DNA of 64,000 nucleotides from NCBI RefSeq assembly GCF_042100115.1, contig NC_091272.1, forward strand, positions 4,774,001 through 4,838,000, in the 5' to 3' direction. Source of the DNA: Alternaria dauci. Lineage: Eukaryota; Ascomycota; Dothideomycetes; Pleosporales; Pleosporaceae. Each line of letters starts with the position of its first letter. The first letter of the stretch is position 1. Below, piece by piece: positions 33,549 to 45,081 of the stretch. The notes below the pieces were generated by a model. The model was not told the origin of the DNA. It did no database searches and saw only the letters and a list, made by a program, of their open reading frames with translations. Both the position numbers and the translations under genes were made by a program.

Positions 33549-34469
33549 CTGACATAAGGGTAAAGTCTCGGAAAGTCATCCCTTTAAACTTGCAAGAGTA
33601 CGTCTATATGTGTTCCAGTGTATGTGGCGGTTAAGTAGGTATCGTATTGGAATGACGCACTACCTAGCCGACAGCAGTAACATGCGAAGTCACCCTGATT
33701 TGCCAACTTTCGTGGGATTTTGGCTAAAATCTACCCGATCGACAGAGTCTGGCGTTCCGTGCCCGTCCAAACGAATACTATATAACAGTAATCCATGCCC
33801 CTATAACGTTAATGGTCTATGGACAACTATGCTGCGCCGTTGGAGAGCAGTGCTGACTATGCAGTTGGTTCCATAGCTGCAAGCGCAACGAAGGAGCGAC
33901 GAGGTCTGCGTAGTCCTCTGAAGACCACGTACTCGGCCCCTGTTGATAGGATTAATCTTCCTCCAAAGAACATTTCGGGCTCGAGAGTCTCAGACGTTCA
34001 GTTGTGAAGTATGAAGTAGTGCACTCTACTCTGCAAAAAGAGACACACGAGATCATTTCAAGCTTTGACTCAGTAATGTCACATTCACAGAAACTCCAGA
34101 GTAGTCGGTGCACAGTACCTAAGCGTGCTTTCTAGCGTCGCATCTATTGCCGTTGCACAGGGCCCAGCTTACATGTACACCAAAAATAGATGCGAAAATC
34201 GCCCCTCAGCGGTCGTACAGCCGCATGAACCGGGTTGCGCTCCAATCGTTAAGTCCCCTTCTTCAATCAGCCTGCTTGTGCTCTCTTGAATCTCGGAAGC
34301 AGCTACATGGTCCAGAGCTGTTACAGAGAAGTTTGCGACGCCGTTGGAGGCAAGATGATCCGTGGTATTAGAAAGATGGGAACTGCGCGTTTCGTGTTTC
34401 TTGATGGATGTGGTGGCCTTCTGCTCAAGTATGCCAATGGCACTACCTAGGTATTATCGAGCCGACTCG
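33549..34469. other. Intergenic region without a supported gene
   Basis: About 920 bp between the secreted-protein gene's promoter side and a weak small ORF. Only short frames without motifs. I see nothing else. Confidence 0.4.
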
Positions 34470-34871
34470 TCAATGTGGGAAATGAAACATCAGACTTATA
34501 GGACGACAGAACAGCGTCTTCAACAATGGAGCTGCACCAAGGACAGCTGAAAAGGCGGCGAGGTTCTTACCTAAGCCTGCTGACGATGTTCGAGTCGTGA
34601 AAGCCTCGGTGACTGCGCCGGGATCTGTGGCAGTAACCAAAGAACGCACTCGCGCCCCCATAAGCATTAAAATTGCAGACACACCTGGGCACTCAGCCTC
34701 GACATGAGCACTGAGTTCACTGAATCGCTCGGCCCCGGCAGCAAAGTGTTTGTCCCTATCCCTAGAGGTCAGACTAGAAAACTCGGATTTACAACGACCT
34801 TGCCCGTGCAGCATTGGAACAAGCCAATGCAATAGTGGAGAGGCGGAGGTCGATATTTGCTGGGAGCTCAT
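34470..34871 (-). CDS. Small hypothetical protein, weakly supported
   Basis: An open frame of 133 codons with a good start context (ACAAAATGAGC). The first ~95 residues are helical and polar (DRDKHFAAGAERFSELSAHV, ILMLMGARVRSLV); the tail (about residues 100-133) may be read-through of a 39-nt intron-like stretch without stops (GTAAGA donor). It lacks a known family, a signal peptide and a membrane segment. It stands alone beside an AT-rich relic, so it could be a lineage-specific gene or a chance frame. Kept at low confidence. Confidence 0.3.
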   Translation of the reverse strand: MSSQQISTSASPLLHWLVPMLHGQGRCKSEFSSLTSRDRDKHFAAGAERFSELSAHVEAECPGVSAILMLMGARVRSLVTATDPGAVTEAFTTRTSSAGLGKNLAAFSAVLGAAPLLKTLFCRPISLMFHFPH

Positions 34872-34989
34872 TTTGTTGCGCCAAACTGATGCTGTGGTTT
34901 GATTAACTGATGAGGCTTGCGATAATTGGAGATGATGTGGCGGAAACGTACCGCGTTGCGGCGTTATTGTTGAATCTCAGCTTAAGAGA

Positions 34990-35240
34990 CCCTGGCAACG
35001 CAGGCTAGAGATTGATTTAGCATTTCTAGAAGAAAAGACAATAGAACAATCTAATCTAGAGGCTCCGATGATAGAATATAATTTTTTTTTTAGAAATAGT
35101 TCTCATATAGTAATTTTTAGAGCTATAGTTTCTCTTATATTTATCTCTCTTATCTCTAACTATTACTCTTAGAACTATAATAAGTAGTCTGCTTTTAAAA
35201 ATATTTATTATTGTATAAGGCTAGAGCTACTTAATAATGC
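34990..35240. repeat. AT-rich, TA-rich block, probable RIP-mutated transposon relic
   Basis: About 250 bp with much higher AT than anything around it, rich in TA dinucleotides (TTATATTTATCTC, AACTATAATAAGTAGTC), and with a run of ten T. It begins abruptly after a GC-normal sequence and ends at a GC-rich stretch (GGGCGGCTACCGCCTGCCGC). Such islands in Pleosporales are typically repeats mutated by repeat-induced point mutation (established). The element type is not recognisable. Confidence 0.6.
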
Positions 35241-35416
35241 GCTTTGCTTGCGCCTGTGGCACGTTCTCCCCTTAGGGCGGCTACCGCCTGCCGCGTCCGA
35301 ATAAGGAAGCGACATCCTCCTAAGCGAACTGAGGTCTCTTCTTCCTCTTGCTCGCCTTGCCCGCATTGTGCCTTGTGACTACACTGTGCCCACCATCGCT
35401 TGCATGCTCCACGTTG

Positions 35417-37028
35417 ATGCTGCGATACTCCTGGATAAAGGCTTCTACTGCCCTATCATCGCCCAGACTACCACATCTTGGCCTTCGCTCTGGTTCGTGT
35501 GCTCTTCTCGCACGTCCTTACTCGGCCGTCAGCGCTCCACCACGATGTGAACGGGTCGAGGTCCCGTCTCGGTCGAATGGCTCCATCACAGTCGAGTAAG
35601 TCTGCCTCCCATTCCTCCCTCCGCATGACGTTGTTGCTCGCTTCTTCTTGTGTTCTCGTCGTTGCATTTGCCCGGATAAACCTCCGCGATGCTGTGCGAT
35701 GACCTCACACCACCCGATTCCTCCACAATCCAACACCATGCCCCGCTCTAAGCGAGCCGCTTGACATCGTAACTTCTGGGCACCATCTTGGCCTATCGTT
35801 TACATGCTAACAAAGCTTCTACAGCGTGTTCCGGGCGCCAAAATCTTCAGCTCCGATTCTATTCTACCTACCTCCAGGTCCGGTGGTGAAGAAAAGCTCG
35901 AATGAAGACGAGCGCGTAATAACAACACTGCAAGAGTCAAGCACCGCGACCGTTGTCCGTATCAACTACCGCGCATCATCCGTGCACCCATACCCTGCAC
36001 CTTGTCATGATGTCTTGCTCGGTTATGACTGGGTCTGCGAGCATTTGCTTATCGACGAATTCTCGCGACCCTATGACGCCCGGCTTGGTGTATGCGGAGA
36101 ACTTGTAGGCGGTTCCTTGGCAACCATGCTGGCCCTGACAGAGTGCTGTTCCAAAGAGAGCCGAATTGGTGCTGCAGCCGTCAACAACCCAATCGTAGAT
36201 TGGGTATTTCCCGACGAGCTTCCGGTCATACAGCCCGAAGATCTCCCAGAGCCTCAGTATGGCGACGAAACCCAACTTCCTGCCGATGAAGACCTGGCGG
36301 GATCGTTAGCGATTCGTGAAGCTGTAGAAAATCTGCAAACTGAACGCAAGCGCCCTAAGAAACGTTACTCAAAAACACCACCCCCGACATCATGGCAGGC
36401 TAACAGACAAAACACAATAATACCTGCCTGGACTTTGTTGGAAGAGCGTGACAAGCTCTTCAGGAAGCCACAAGACTATTTCGATCGATTTGCTTCCCCC
36501 ATCCACTTCTTCCGTTCTCCCCATGCACAATTGACCTTCCCACCACAAGACGACATCTTCGCGTCGCTGCAACCCGATGAACTGCTCGACCCTGAGATTC
36601 AGATGGCCCTCAACCACTACGCTACGTTCGAAGACGCAGTCAAAGCCCCGCCAGCAACACCCGTATTGAGCAGATGTCGTGCATATGCGCGAAACTATCC
36701 CCCAGCCGGTATCAGACCACTAAGCCTACCAGTATGGAACATCACTACGGGTCTGCAGAGTCCATTGTCTGATACCACACACGAGCTGGTCAAGATGTTG
36801 CGACGCAGCATCGCGCGTCAGATTCTGAGATCGCATTCTGGCCGGTCGAGATGGCACGATATTGCAGAGAAGAAGCAATACGAAGACATTGCCGAAGGGC
36901 GTGTGGAAGTGAATTCTTACGAAGGCGTAGGTCTTTGGACCCAGCCAGATGCGGATGTAGAAATGAACACACGATTACAAGAGATAGGGGCATGGATGAA
37001 ACAACGCTTGGAGCCAGCTTTCATCTAG
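35417..37028 (+). CDS. Alpha/beta-hydrolase-fold protein lacking the nucleophile, mitochondrial presequence
   Basis: Two exons, 35417-35595 and 35825-37028, giving 460 aa. The first exon encodes an Arg/Ser-rich, acid-poor leader ending in R-P-Y-S-A-V, a mitochondrial processing motif (R-x-Y/S). The 229-nt intron has a GCTAAC branch and joins GSITVD to VFRAPKSSAP. The fold is recognisable by PILFYLPPGP, RINYRASSVHPYPAPCHDVL and LGVCGELVGGSLATMLAL. At the nucleophile elbow the G-x-S-x-G is G-E-L-V-G, so Ser is absent, and the HGG oxyanion motif is replaced by LPPGP. It is therefore probably not a normal esterase. The middle region (about 180-330) is unusual and charged. I infer a binding or structural role in mitochondria. 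It may instead be a divergent enzyme. Confidence 0.72.
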
Positions 37029-37371
37029 ATCACGACATATTGTCAAACTCTATCAAACTTGATACCAGATGACCTCTCAATCTATAATGCATGGGAAATT
37101 GGGTTTGTATGTTCATTGTCATCTTGGAAGTAGAGAGTCAAGATGTACTGGCAGCATACCCCTTACCAAGTGAACAAAGCGATGCAACATTCCAGATCCG
37201 GTCACGAAAACTCATGCTTTATTGACTAAAAGGCCAGACTGCTAGTGTACAAAGGCTACGCAATCAACTCGGAAACTTTGTTACAAAATTGAAACTTACT
37301 AGAAGGCTTCACTGGCTGGACGTTTTACACACGTACTGTATAGTGGGGATCGTACGAATGACACAGCAACG
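37029..37371. other. Intergenic spacer
   Basis: 343 bp between two plus-strand genes. It holds the hydrolase 3' UTR and the promoter of the downstream gene. No other features seen. Confidence 0.4.
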
Positions 37372-38448
37372 ATGCCCACAACTTCGACAATCACAGCCGT
37401 TGTCACAAGAGCAACTACATCCGTGGTAATCGGATCAGATCACGTATTGGATCACCAACCCACCGTGACACCCTACAACTCCAGTAAACCCAGCAAGTTC
37501 CCCCTTCTTTTCCTCTTCGTCTCCATCATTGTCATCCACCATTTCACACACGGCCGCCGTCTCAAAATTTCAACAACACAACAGGAAGAACGAGAACTAG
37601 CAGAAGCATGGCAAGAGCCCTGGTTAACGAAAAACTGGTCTACACTGTACGGGCTCATCGCCCTGGCCCAGGAAACTGAGATCGTACCCCAGCATACGCC
37701 GTTCCGCACCGAGCACATCTCGACAATACAGGCGAGATTCAAAATTCCGCAGCGGTGGGCACTAAAACTACTACTAGAGCGAGGCGTCATCCCACTCCGT
37801 ATCAACGACGGTGGCGTCTCAACCACCTGTATGCAAACCTGGAACCTGACTGCTACGTTCCCGTACCTCACTATTCCGCTCTGGCAACAAACAAAAAGTA
37901 GAGCGTATTTCGAGTTCTTGATTCCTCACCCGGAACAACCAGAAGTGACGCGTCTCATCAACATCCTAGCAGAAAACAGAATGAGCTATGGTATCTCAAC
38001 ACGGTCCTACAACCCCGTCACGCAAAGGTCTCGGACGTCAACCGCCAGCAATGAGCAGAATCGGCCCAAATCCGGGCCAAGCTTTCCTCTGTTGGTAGGA
38101 GCACTATCTCCTTGTGAGATGCTACTACCATTCTGGCCGGATGGACAGATGTTACGAGCAAAAGGTACACGGGTCAGTGGGATAGATTATTATCTTAAAC
38201 CAGGGCCGAAAGCAGAGGGTAGGCAAGATGGTCGGCCGCAACCGGACATGCGCATGCCAAGGGCGCCGTTGTTGTGTTACAGTAGCTGGGCTATCGTGAG
38301 GCTTGAAGCGCCGCATTGGGGGTACGTGGAGCTGGACAACTTTGTGTTGGGGGCTGTGGAAGAGAGTGGGATGGAGGTTAGATGGGTAAGGAGTGTGTGT
38401 GAGGATCACGCTTTGAAGGCATTGAAGAGATGTGGGCTGGAAATTTGA
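37372..38448 (+). CDS. Unknown protein with one probable N-terminal membrane segment
   Basis: A single exon of 358 aa. After a polar Thr/Ser-rich start, residues about 43-57 (FPLLFLFVSIIVIHH) are hydrophobic, followed by basic GRRLK, so it may be a single-span membrane protein with its large part on one side. The rest contains Trp-rich helices (EAWQEPWLTKNWSTLYGLI), RFKIPQRWALKLLLERG, a Cys/Trp stretch and an ordered C-terminus (LRLEAPHWGYVELDNFVLG-like). I recognise no family. It lies 343 bp downstream of the mitochondrial hydrolase on the same strand. Lineage-specific is possible. Confidence 0.6.
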   Translation: MPTTSTITAVVTRATTSVVIGSDHVLDHQPTVTPYNSSKPSKFPLLFLFVSIIVIHHFTHGRRLKISTTQQEERELAEAWQEPWLTKNWSTLYGLIALAQETEIVPQHTPFRTEHISTIQARFKIPQRWALKLLLERGVIPLRINDGGVSTTCMQTWNLTATFPYLTIPLWQQTKSRAYFEFLIPHPEQPEVTRLINILAENRMSYGISTRSYNPVTQRSRTSTASNEQNRPKSGPSFPLLVGALSPCEMLLPFWPDGQMLRAKGTRVSGIDYYLKPGPKAEGRQDGRPQPDMRMPRAPLLCYSSWAIVRLEAPHWGYVELDNFVLGAVEESGMEVRWVRSVCEDHALKALKRCGLEI

Positions 38449-38784
38449 ATGGGCGACACTGGCGCGATAAGACACTTATCGATTCAGATGGGTTTGCAAG
38501 TATAATGTACTCAAGACATGAATGGTCAAAACTATATCCGTTGATACACGAGTATTGGTTGCTAAAGCCGACCCAAGGTTGGTGTTACACCAATGTGACA
38601 TTTGAGATTATGTTAATATGTACATGCCTTGTAAACGATGTCAACCCTCCAACGAACAATCCTACCGCCGACCTTTTCGAGGGCAATCAATTGCGCCGTC
38701 CCATTACGAAGCGCATAACCCGGAACCTACTAAAAATGTCCTTGAAGCAAACCTTTGCGCCTGGAAGAGATCCAGTTTACTCAT
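38449..38784. other. Convergent 3' region
   Basis: 336 bp between the stop of the unknown membrane protein and the Vps27 stop. Probably UTRs only. Confidence 0.4.
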
Positions 38785-41198
38785 TTATAGATCGATCAAA
38801 GGCTCATCAACAACCTTCGGCTGCTGAGCGGGCAACTGATTCTGCGGCGCAGATGGAAAACTCTCTGGTCCATACCCCCCTGTCGCATAAGGCGCCGCTT
38901 GCCATGCCGAAGACTGTGGAGCTTGCTGAGGCGCTTGTTGCTGTTGTTGCCAGTACTGTTGTGGAGGCGGAGCTGCCTGCTGCGGAGCCTGCGGAGCCTG
39001 CGGTTGCTGCTGCTGCTGTTGTTGCTGCTGCTGCTGCTGTGGCGGTGCCTGTTGCGGCGCCTGCTGGGAAGCCTGTGGCTGATCTTGTCTGGGGTACGGC
39101 GGGTTCTGCCACGCAGTAGTAGGTTGTGCGGGTGGCGAAACGGGTGCTTGCTGTGGCGGGGCACGAGCGTATGCTTGTGGAGAAGAGGGTTGCTGTTGCT
39201 GCGAAGGTTGAGATGTTTGTGCTGCGGCGTTTTCGCCGTAGTAGAAGCTCGCGCTTTCGGCGTCGGATGGAGGTGCTTGTGGTGGGTATGCAGAGGACTG
39301 TTGTAAGGGGTATTGCTGATTCGATACTTGGCGCTGCAGCTGTGGCGAGGATGGATTTGGATACGAAGTATTCGGCGGCGGTTGCGCAAGGTTGGGGTAT
39401 GGTTGGGATGGTTGTTGATATTGGTCTTGAGGCGGAGCGTACGACTGTGGGCGCTTGTCAAAGTTGGGATATGGAGCTTGGTAGCCGCCACCGTATTGCG
39501 ATTGGGGTTGACCGTAAGCACTCGAAGGGCCTGCGTTTCCTGTGTAGTAGTTCTCTCCAGACCCATCTGGCGCTCCTGACTGCTGTATGCTAGGGTATAG
39601 ATTGGATGCTGGCCGTTGTGTCGAGGCAGGGAGGCCGTACATAGCGTTAGCCTGGTTGTATGTACTCGACAGTCTTTCCTCGAGCATGCGGTCGTAATAT
39701 CGGACAACGGTGGACAGCTTGGCGTGTAGATCGAGCAGTGTGTCTGTTCTTGTTAGCGACGCTCAGGCAGCCAGGGGAAAGCCACATACCATGCTTGCTC
39801 ATAGTCTCGCCGTAGGTGCGCGCAAGTTTTGGTCTCAGTTTTCCAATACTCTCGTACAGCTCCTGAATTTGTGGCTCTCTGAGAATAGTGCCAGGGGCTT
39901 GGTGTTGTAATCTATCCACCAATGTAGAGAACAGATTAATATTCTCCGCCTCAACCGGTGTCAACTCGTAGTCGTTTTTGGGCGCAACAAAAGGTACTGA
40001 TCCGCTCGCGTTAGAAGCCTGTTCCCGGAAGGTCGTGGCGTATTTCTTCTTTTGTTCCTCCATGTCTGCCAAAGAGGCCGCGATAGCGGCAGCCAAGTCG
40101 GCATCTTCCTCCTCCTCGGGCTGCTTTTTCGATGTTCCATTGGTCGACTTGGACTGCTGCAACTGCGCCTGCGGCACAAAGCCAGAGGAACTATTGCCCT
40201 TGGCTTCGTCCAAACTCATCTCGAGCGCGCGCTTCAAGTCTGCATCGAAGCTGTCCTCAACGCGCGCATTACGCGGCTCCATCGAGCCCTGATATAGCGT
40301 TCTTTGTGGTTTGGGCGTATCGAAGACTCTTGGAAGCGGCGTTCCTCGCGATCTCTCGGTGATCTTTGCATGGCAGCCATCGTCGACTCGCACAGGGTCC
40401 ATGATGCCGAGATGGGGTAGTGGAATGCTTTTGCTCGAACACGCGCCACAGAAGACGTTTCCGCAGTTGCGACAGTGGTGCTTTCGGTTCGTAAAGGTAA
40501 AGGGCGTACGGCATCGCATGCAAACGTCGGAGTCGGTCCACTCTGGGGGCTGCCTGAGTGTTAGTTGCTGAGGGTGACTGGGACACGTGGAGGCCACTTA
40601 CCGCACTACTATCCAGCATACTGCTGGAGATGTTCTCCTTTGGGGGAAAGTGGTAGCCTTCGCGCTGCAGAGTGTGGTATACCTCGTTGATGTAGCTCAG
40701 GTTGTGGCGCCCTTGGGCAGCAGTCGCCCATGATTGTATCAGCTCGAGCATCTTGTTCTTGACATCGTTATTGGGTGCGACGGACGGAGGTGCCTTCAGG
40801 AGGGAAGTCATGTTGTCGAGGAACTCGCGTGAAGCAATCTCTTGGATAAAGTGAGCGCCGCCGTTCTTGACACACGTGTCGGTAAGCTATGGCGGGTTAG
40901 CATGAATCTATGTTGTTTGCAGAATTCATGCCGTACATTCAGAGTGGCAAGTTGGACGTTTGGGTTCTTGTTGCCTATCCTCTTCTTCAATGCGCGCATG
41001 GCGTCCCTAGGCTGCACTGTCTTGGATCGAATAACATCGGATATCTCGAGATTGAGGGGCATGTCCTCTCTGGTATCTATCAGCATGTGTACTGGAGCTG
41101 CGCACATCGTCAGAAGGCTCGTACAGGCTCGAAGATGTGGCGCGCTCGATCTGCTCGTCGAGCGCGCTGGTGGTCGAGGACCCGAACCAGCCCGCCAT
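38785..41198 (-). CDS. VPS27: Vps27, ESCRT-0 subunit (VHS, FYVE, UIM)
   Basis: Five exons: 41125-41198, 40937-41069, 40602-40886, 39790-40549 and 38785-39743, giving 736 aa. The N-terminus ([40 protein letters not shown]) is the VHS domain. A FYVE finger (about 168-223) carries RKHHCR for PI3P binding. Two ubiquitin-interacting motifs follow ([13 protein letters not shown] and [12 protein letters not shown]), then a helical Hse1-binding core. The C-terminal half is Pro/Gln/Tyr-rich, with a poly-Q tract, and the extreme end P-L-I-D-L is a clathrin box. Vps27 with Hse1 binds ubiquitinated cargo at endosomes and recruits ESCRT-I. The seventh zinc ligand position reads R-V-D-D-G-C where R-V-C is canonical. 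It is head to head with Doa4. Confidence 0.96.
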
Positions 41199-41710
41199 GG
41201 TGTTGAGGCGTTCCCAGCTGGGGTTCAATTTCTAGAGTGTCAAAGGTACAGGAGTATGGTCAGATGCCGGCCTCGACCTCGGAATAGCGCAGGGGTTTCG
41301 GCGAGATATGGCGCGCGCAGTGATGGTAGCAGTCGAGGTTAGGTAGCAAGCTGTCCGAGGTCAGGGTCTTGGCGATGACGCCGGACGGCGGCTATGAGCC
41401 GCATCGACCGACACATGCTCCAGCCCTGCCTGCAGCGGAATGCCATACACGCCCGACACTTTCACTCCAGGGCACCCAACTCTCGCGGAAATTGTTCCTG
41501 CCGCCGCTGCAGAACGACTGCCCGACTACACCTCGCTGTGCCCAATCGCCTGATACCCAACCCGCCCCGCATCCCCAGTCGACACTGCCTCTCTGCGCAC
41601 ACGTATTCGATTACGGCCACGACCCACGACCGCGACCACGACCACGTCCCAGTGCGCCTTGCTTGGACCCTCTCGAACATGCACGCCTGCCCGCCGTCTA
41701 CAGTGCGTTT
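41199..41710. promoter_or_regulatory. Divergent promoter of Vps27 and Doa4
   Basis: 512 bp between the start codons of the two divergent genes. The right half is C-rich (CCACGACC-type repeats) and open in several frames, so part of it may be the Doa4 5' leader or N-terminal coding. The ATG at 41711 is chosen for Doa4. No TATA box is apparent. Confidence 0.55.
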
Positions 41711-44700
41711 ATGAGTGCGGCTGCCCCTCGGCCGCCCTCAGGACCTCTGCCCGCCAACACCACCACCACCACCATCATGAACGGCTACACCAATGGCGAC
41801 CACGGCGTCGGCGCAGATGGATGGAGGAGCGGCGATGGCGCTGGCGACTCCAGAGGCGCTGTAGGCCCATTTCCGCCCATTGCCGAAATCATAGCCTCCG
41901 CAACAGACACGGCCGAGTCGCTGAGACACCATTCGGTACACATCAAAGACACGCCTCCTTATGCGACGGCCGCTGACAAGACGTAGATCAAGCTCCTTCT
42001 GGATAGGGCCAGAGGACATTTCAACTCGGCCAAGACGATGCTCAACAACCGCTCGCCCGCTGGCGCTTACTGGGAATACATTGTCGCATACCAAATCGTC
42101 GCCGAACTGATCCCCACACACCGCGACTACTACGACAAGATCAACGGTGGTCGGAACCAGCTCCACCGCGACTTCAACGACCTCTTGAAGGAGATCAAGG
42201 CGAGCGAAGAGCGGTTCGTGCGCATCAAGGACATCATCAAGAACGATAACAAAAGGAATGGCGCCCATCATAGGACTACTTCCGTCCCGCCCGCTACAAC
42301 GCCAAGCAACCGAAATGGAATGATTGCATTGCGCAAAGACGACGAGTTGATGCTTCCTGAAGTTCCCACCGAACTTCCAAGCGGTCGAGCCTCGCCTGCG
42401 GCTTCTCTGGATTCTTCAAGAAGGAAGCCGGTTGTGCAACCGAAGCCGCAATCGCTGCATGGCCGGGCTGTGCACCAGAGTTTGTCGTCAGTCAACGGAG
42501 TCAATGATCTCGCCCAACGGTTCGCAAACCTTAGAGGTTCTGGTCCCGCAATTGACACATCGTCCGCCCGCTCCAGCCAGGATTTGTCTGTCAAAATGCC
42601 GTCACCTGCAGACTACCAATCTACAAATCGGATCATGGGTCCCCGAGGCATGCCTCCTCCGCCGCTCTCGATGCCGCCGCCACCACCAAAATTACCTTTA
42701 GACACACAATTCGCAGCTTCCCTACCAAAGGAGCCCAGTCCCACCTATAGTCCAGCACGGAACATCTCAGGCCCCTCGAGCATCAACGCCCCTCGGAGTA
42801 CGCCCAGGAGCTTGAATGGGACGGGAGGACGTACAAACTCACTTGCTTCATCCAGCGCATCGAGCTATGCGCCCAATGCCAACAGCGCACCGAACTCGTA
42901 CTTTCCTGCACAGCAAAGTCTTCGCGATGCCAACGGTAGAACAAAGTCTGTCAGCAAGACGGTGGAACTTGAGATTGACGCCAGCATGCTGTACGACTAC
43001 TACCGCATGTACAACGTACTCACCATCGACGTGCGGGATAGGACAGACTACGACGCTGGACATGTTTTCGTGCGCAACATCATGTGCATAGAGCCTCTGA
43101 CACTGCGTGACGGCGACTCGGCCGAACAGCTTCAAGACCGTCTAATTATATCGCCAGACGACGAACAGGACATGTTCGATAGGCGGGCCGACTTCGACGT
43201 AGTCGTGTATTATGACGAGTCAACCAAGAACATTGACTTCATGCATAGACACAACCGATCCGACAGCGAGGTGGCTTTGAAGCGGTTATTTGACACTTTA
43301 CACGAGTTCAACGCCGACAAACCACTCAAGCGTCCCCCGGTCCTCCTCAAAGGTGGGCTTGATGCTTGGGTAGATCTGGTCGGCCCACAAGCTTTGAAAA
43401 TGTCCTCGACCGCTGCAGCAATGGCTGCTGGTCCAACCAGAGCTCGGGCTATTCGACGATCACCCGCCGCTAGCCACATTGCGAGAAACAGTACGCAGAG
43501 AAGATCAAGACGCGAGTACGTGCCTATGGATCAAGAAGAACAGCAACAATGGCTGGAGGAAGCTCGAAAAGGGCGTGCTGCAGTCAAAGTACCTCCAGCA
43601 GAAGGCGAGGAAGAAGAAGAGCCTTCGTCGCCATTTTATCGCTCAACGGAAGAGTTCCTGCGTCGTTATCCCGATGTTGAAGCCGAGCAGTCGTCCATGA
43701 TGTACCCGTCCAAATTCCAATCGACCAATCAATACGTCGCGCCTGCCATACCTGTTGCACCTTCGCGGCCACCGCCCTCTGTACCTCGAGTCAGCTATAG
43801 TGGCGTGCACGAGCGACAGCAACAGAATCGCGATGTTGTCTACAACGGGCAGCCTCAATTCAGTAATTTGAGACTGCATCGGACTGGACTGCTGAACTTT
43901 GGCGTCACATGCTACATGAACTCTGTGGTGCAGTGTCTTAGTGGACATTTGTTACTTTCAGACCTATTTCTCACCGGACGATACCAGCGAGATCTCCAGC
44001 GAGACAATTGGAAGGGAACCAAGGGTATCCTACCAGAGGCGTACGCGACCCTGCTGTCGAATCTGTACAAAGGCGATGTCGGATCCGTGCGCCCCAGCAC
44101 GTTCAGGGTAAGTTTCGAGTGTGGAGGTAGAGCATAAGCATGGCTAATTTTGAGTAGCGTATATGTGGTCATTTCAACTCGCAATGGGGCATCGACGAGC
44201 AGCAAGACGCCAAAGAATTCCTCGAATTCGTTCTGGACTACATGCACGAAGACTTGAATTTAACGTGGAACAAACCACCACTCAAGCCACTCTCGGATGC
44301 GGAAGAGCTGACGCGAGAGAGATTCCCCCGTCAGTACTCAGCAATGATTGAGTGGCGGAGATACCAACATAGGGACATGTCCGTCATTGGCGGTCTATTC
44401 GCCGGTCAACACGCTTCGCAACTTACATGCCAGACATGCGGTGTGACGAGCACAACATACGAAGCCTTCTGGAGCATCAGCGTAGAGATTCCTCGGGACG
44501 GAGAATGCGATTTGCGCCAATGCCTAAGCTCGTACTGTGCGCCGGAGCGACTAGCAGGAGACGAGCTATGGCGTTGCCCTCGCTGCAAGAAAGACCGTGA
44601 AGCTGTGAAGAAGATCACCATCACCCGCGCACCCGACACGCTCGTCATCCACTTCAAACGCTTCAGTGCTTCTCGCACTGAGAGTGCCCGGAAGGTCCGG

Positions 44701-45081
44701 ACGCCCGTTAATTTCCCCCTCCAACGACTAGACATGGGACCCTTTGTCGAACCACCCATGACCCCCGAGCAAGAGCGCTACGTGTCGGAGAAAGCCCGAG
44801 ATGGACCAGCACAGCTCGCGGGTGTCAAGAGTGACCCCACCATGAACGGACCTTACGTGTATAACGCCTACGCTGTGATCTGGCACATTGGCGCTACGCT
44901 TGGAAGCGGACATTACATCGCGTTCGTCAAGGATAAATCGAGAGGATGCTGGAGGTCGTTCAACGACGACAAGATTACAGATTTTGATCCGGGGAATCTC
45001 CCGCCACACAACCGTTTGCAGAACGAGAAGGCCTATATTGTTTTCTACGAACGAGAAAGGGTTGCCGGTGGCGCGTTTTAG
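41711..45081 (+). CDS. DOA4: Ubiquitin-specific protease Doa4/Ubp4 type (USP8-like)
   Basis: Three exons: 41711-41935, 41987-44107 and 44158-45081, giving 1089 aa. The first intron (51 nt, GCTGAC branch, acceptor TAG) is supported because its acceptor TAG is the only in-frame stop between two conserved blocks. The N-terminus has a USP8-dimerisation/MIT-like helical region (IKLLLDRARGHFNSAKTML), a rhodanese-like domain (LTIDVRDRTDYDAGHV), a long Pro/Ser-rich linker, then the catalytic domain. The Cys box GLLNFGVTCYMNS has Cys at about residue 717, and the His box is ATLGSGHYIAFVKD. The zinc site C-x-x-C pairs (LTCQTC and CPRCKK) are present. Doa4 recycles ubiquitin from cargo at endosomes. It lies divergent from Vps27 of the same pathway. 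Confidence 0.94.

Noticed and set aside
38796..39707. A 303-codon minus-strand frame overlapping Vps27
   Set aside because: Shifted-frame shadow of the Pro/Gln-rich Vps27 tail; the Vps27 frame carries the clathrin box and joins the FYVE exon.
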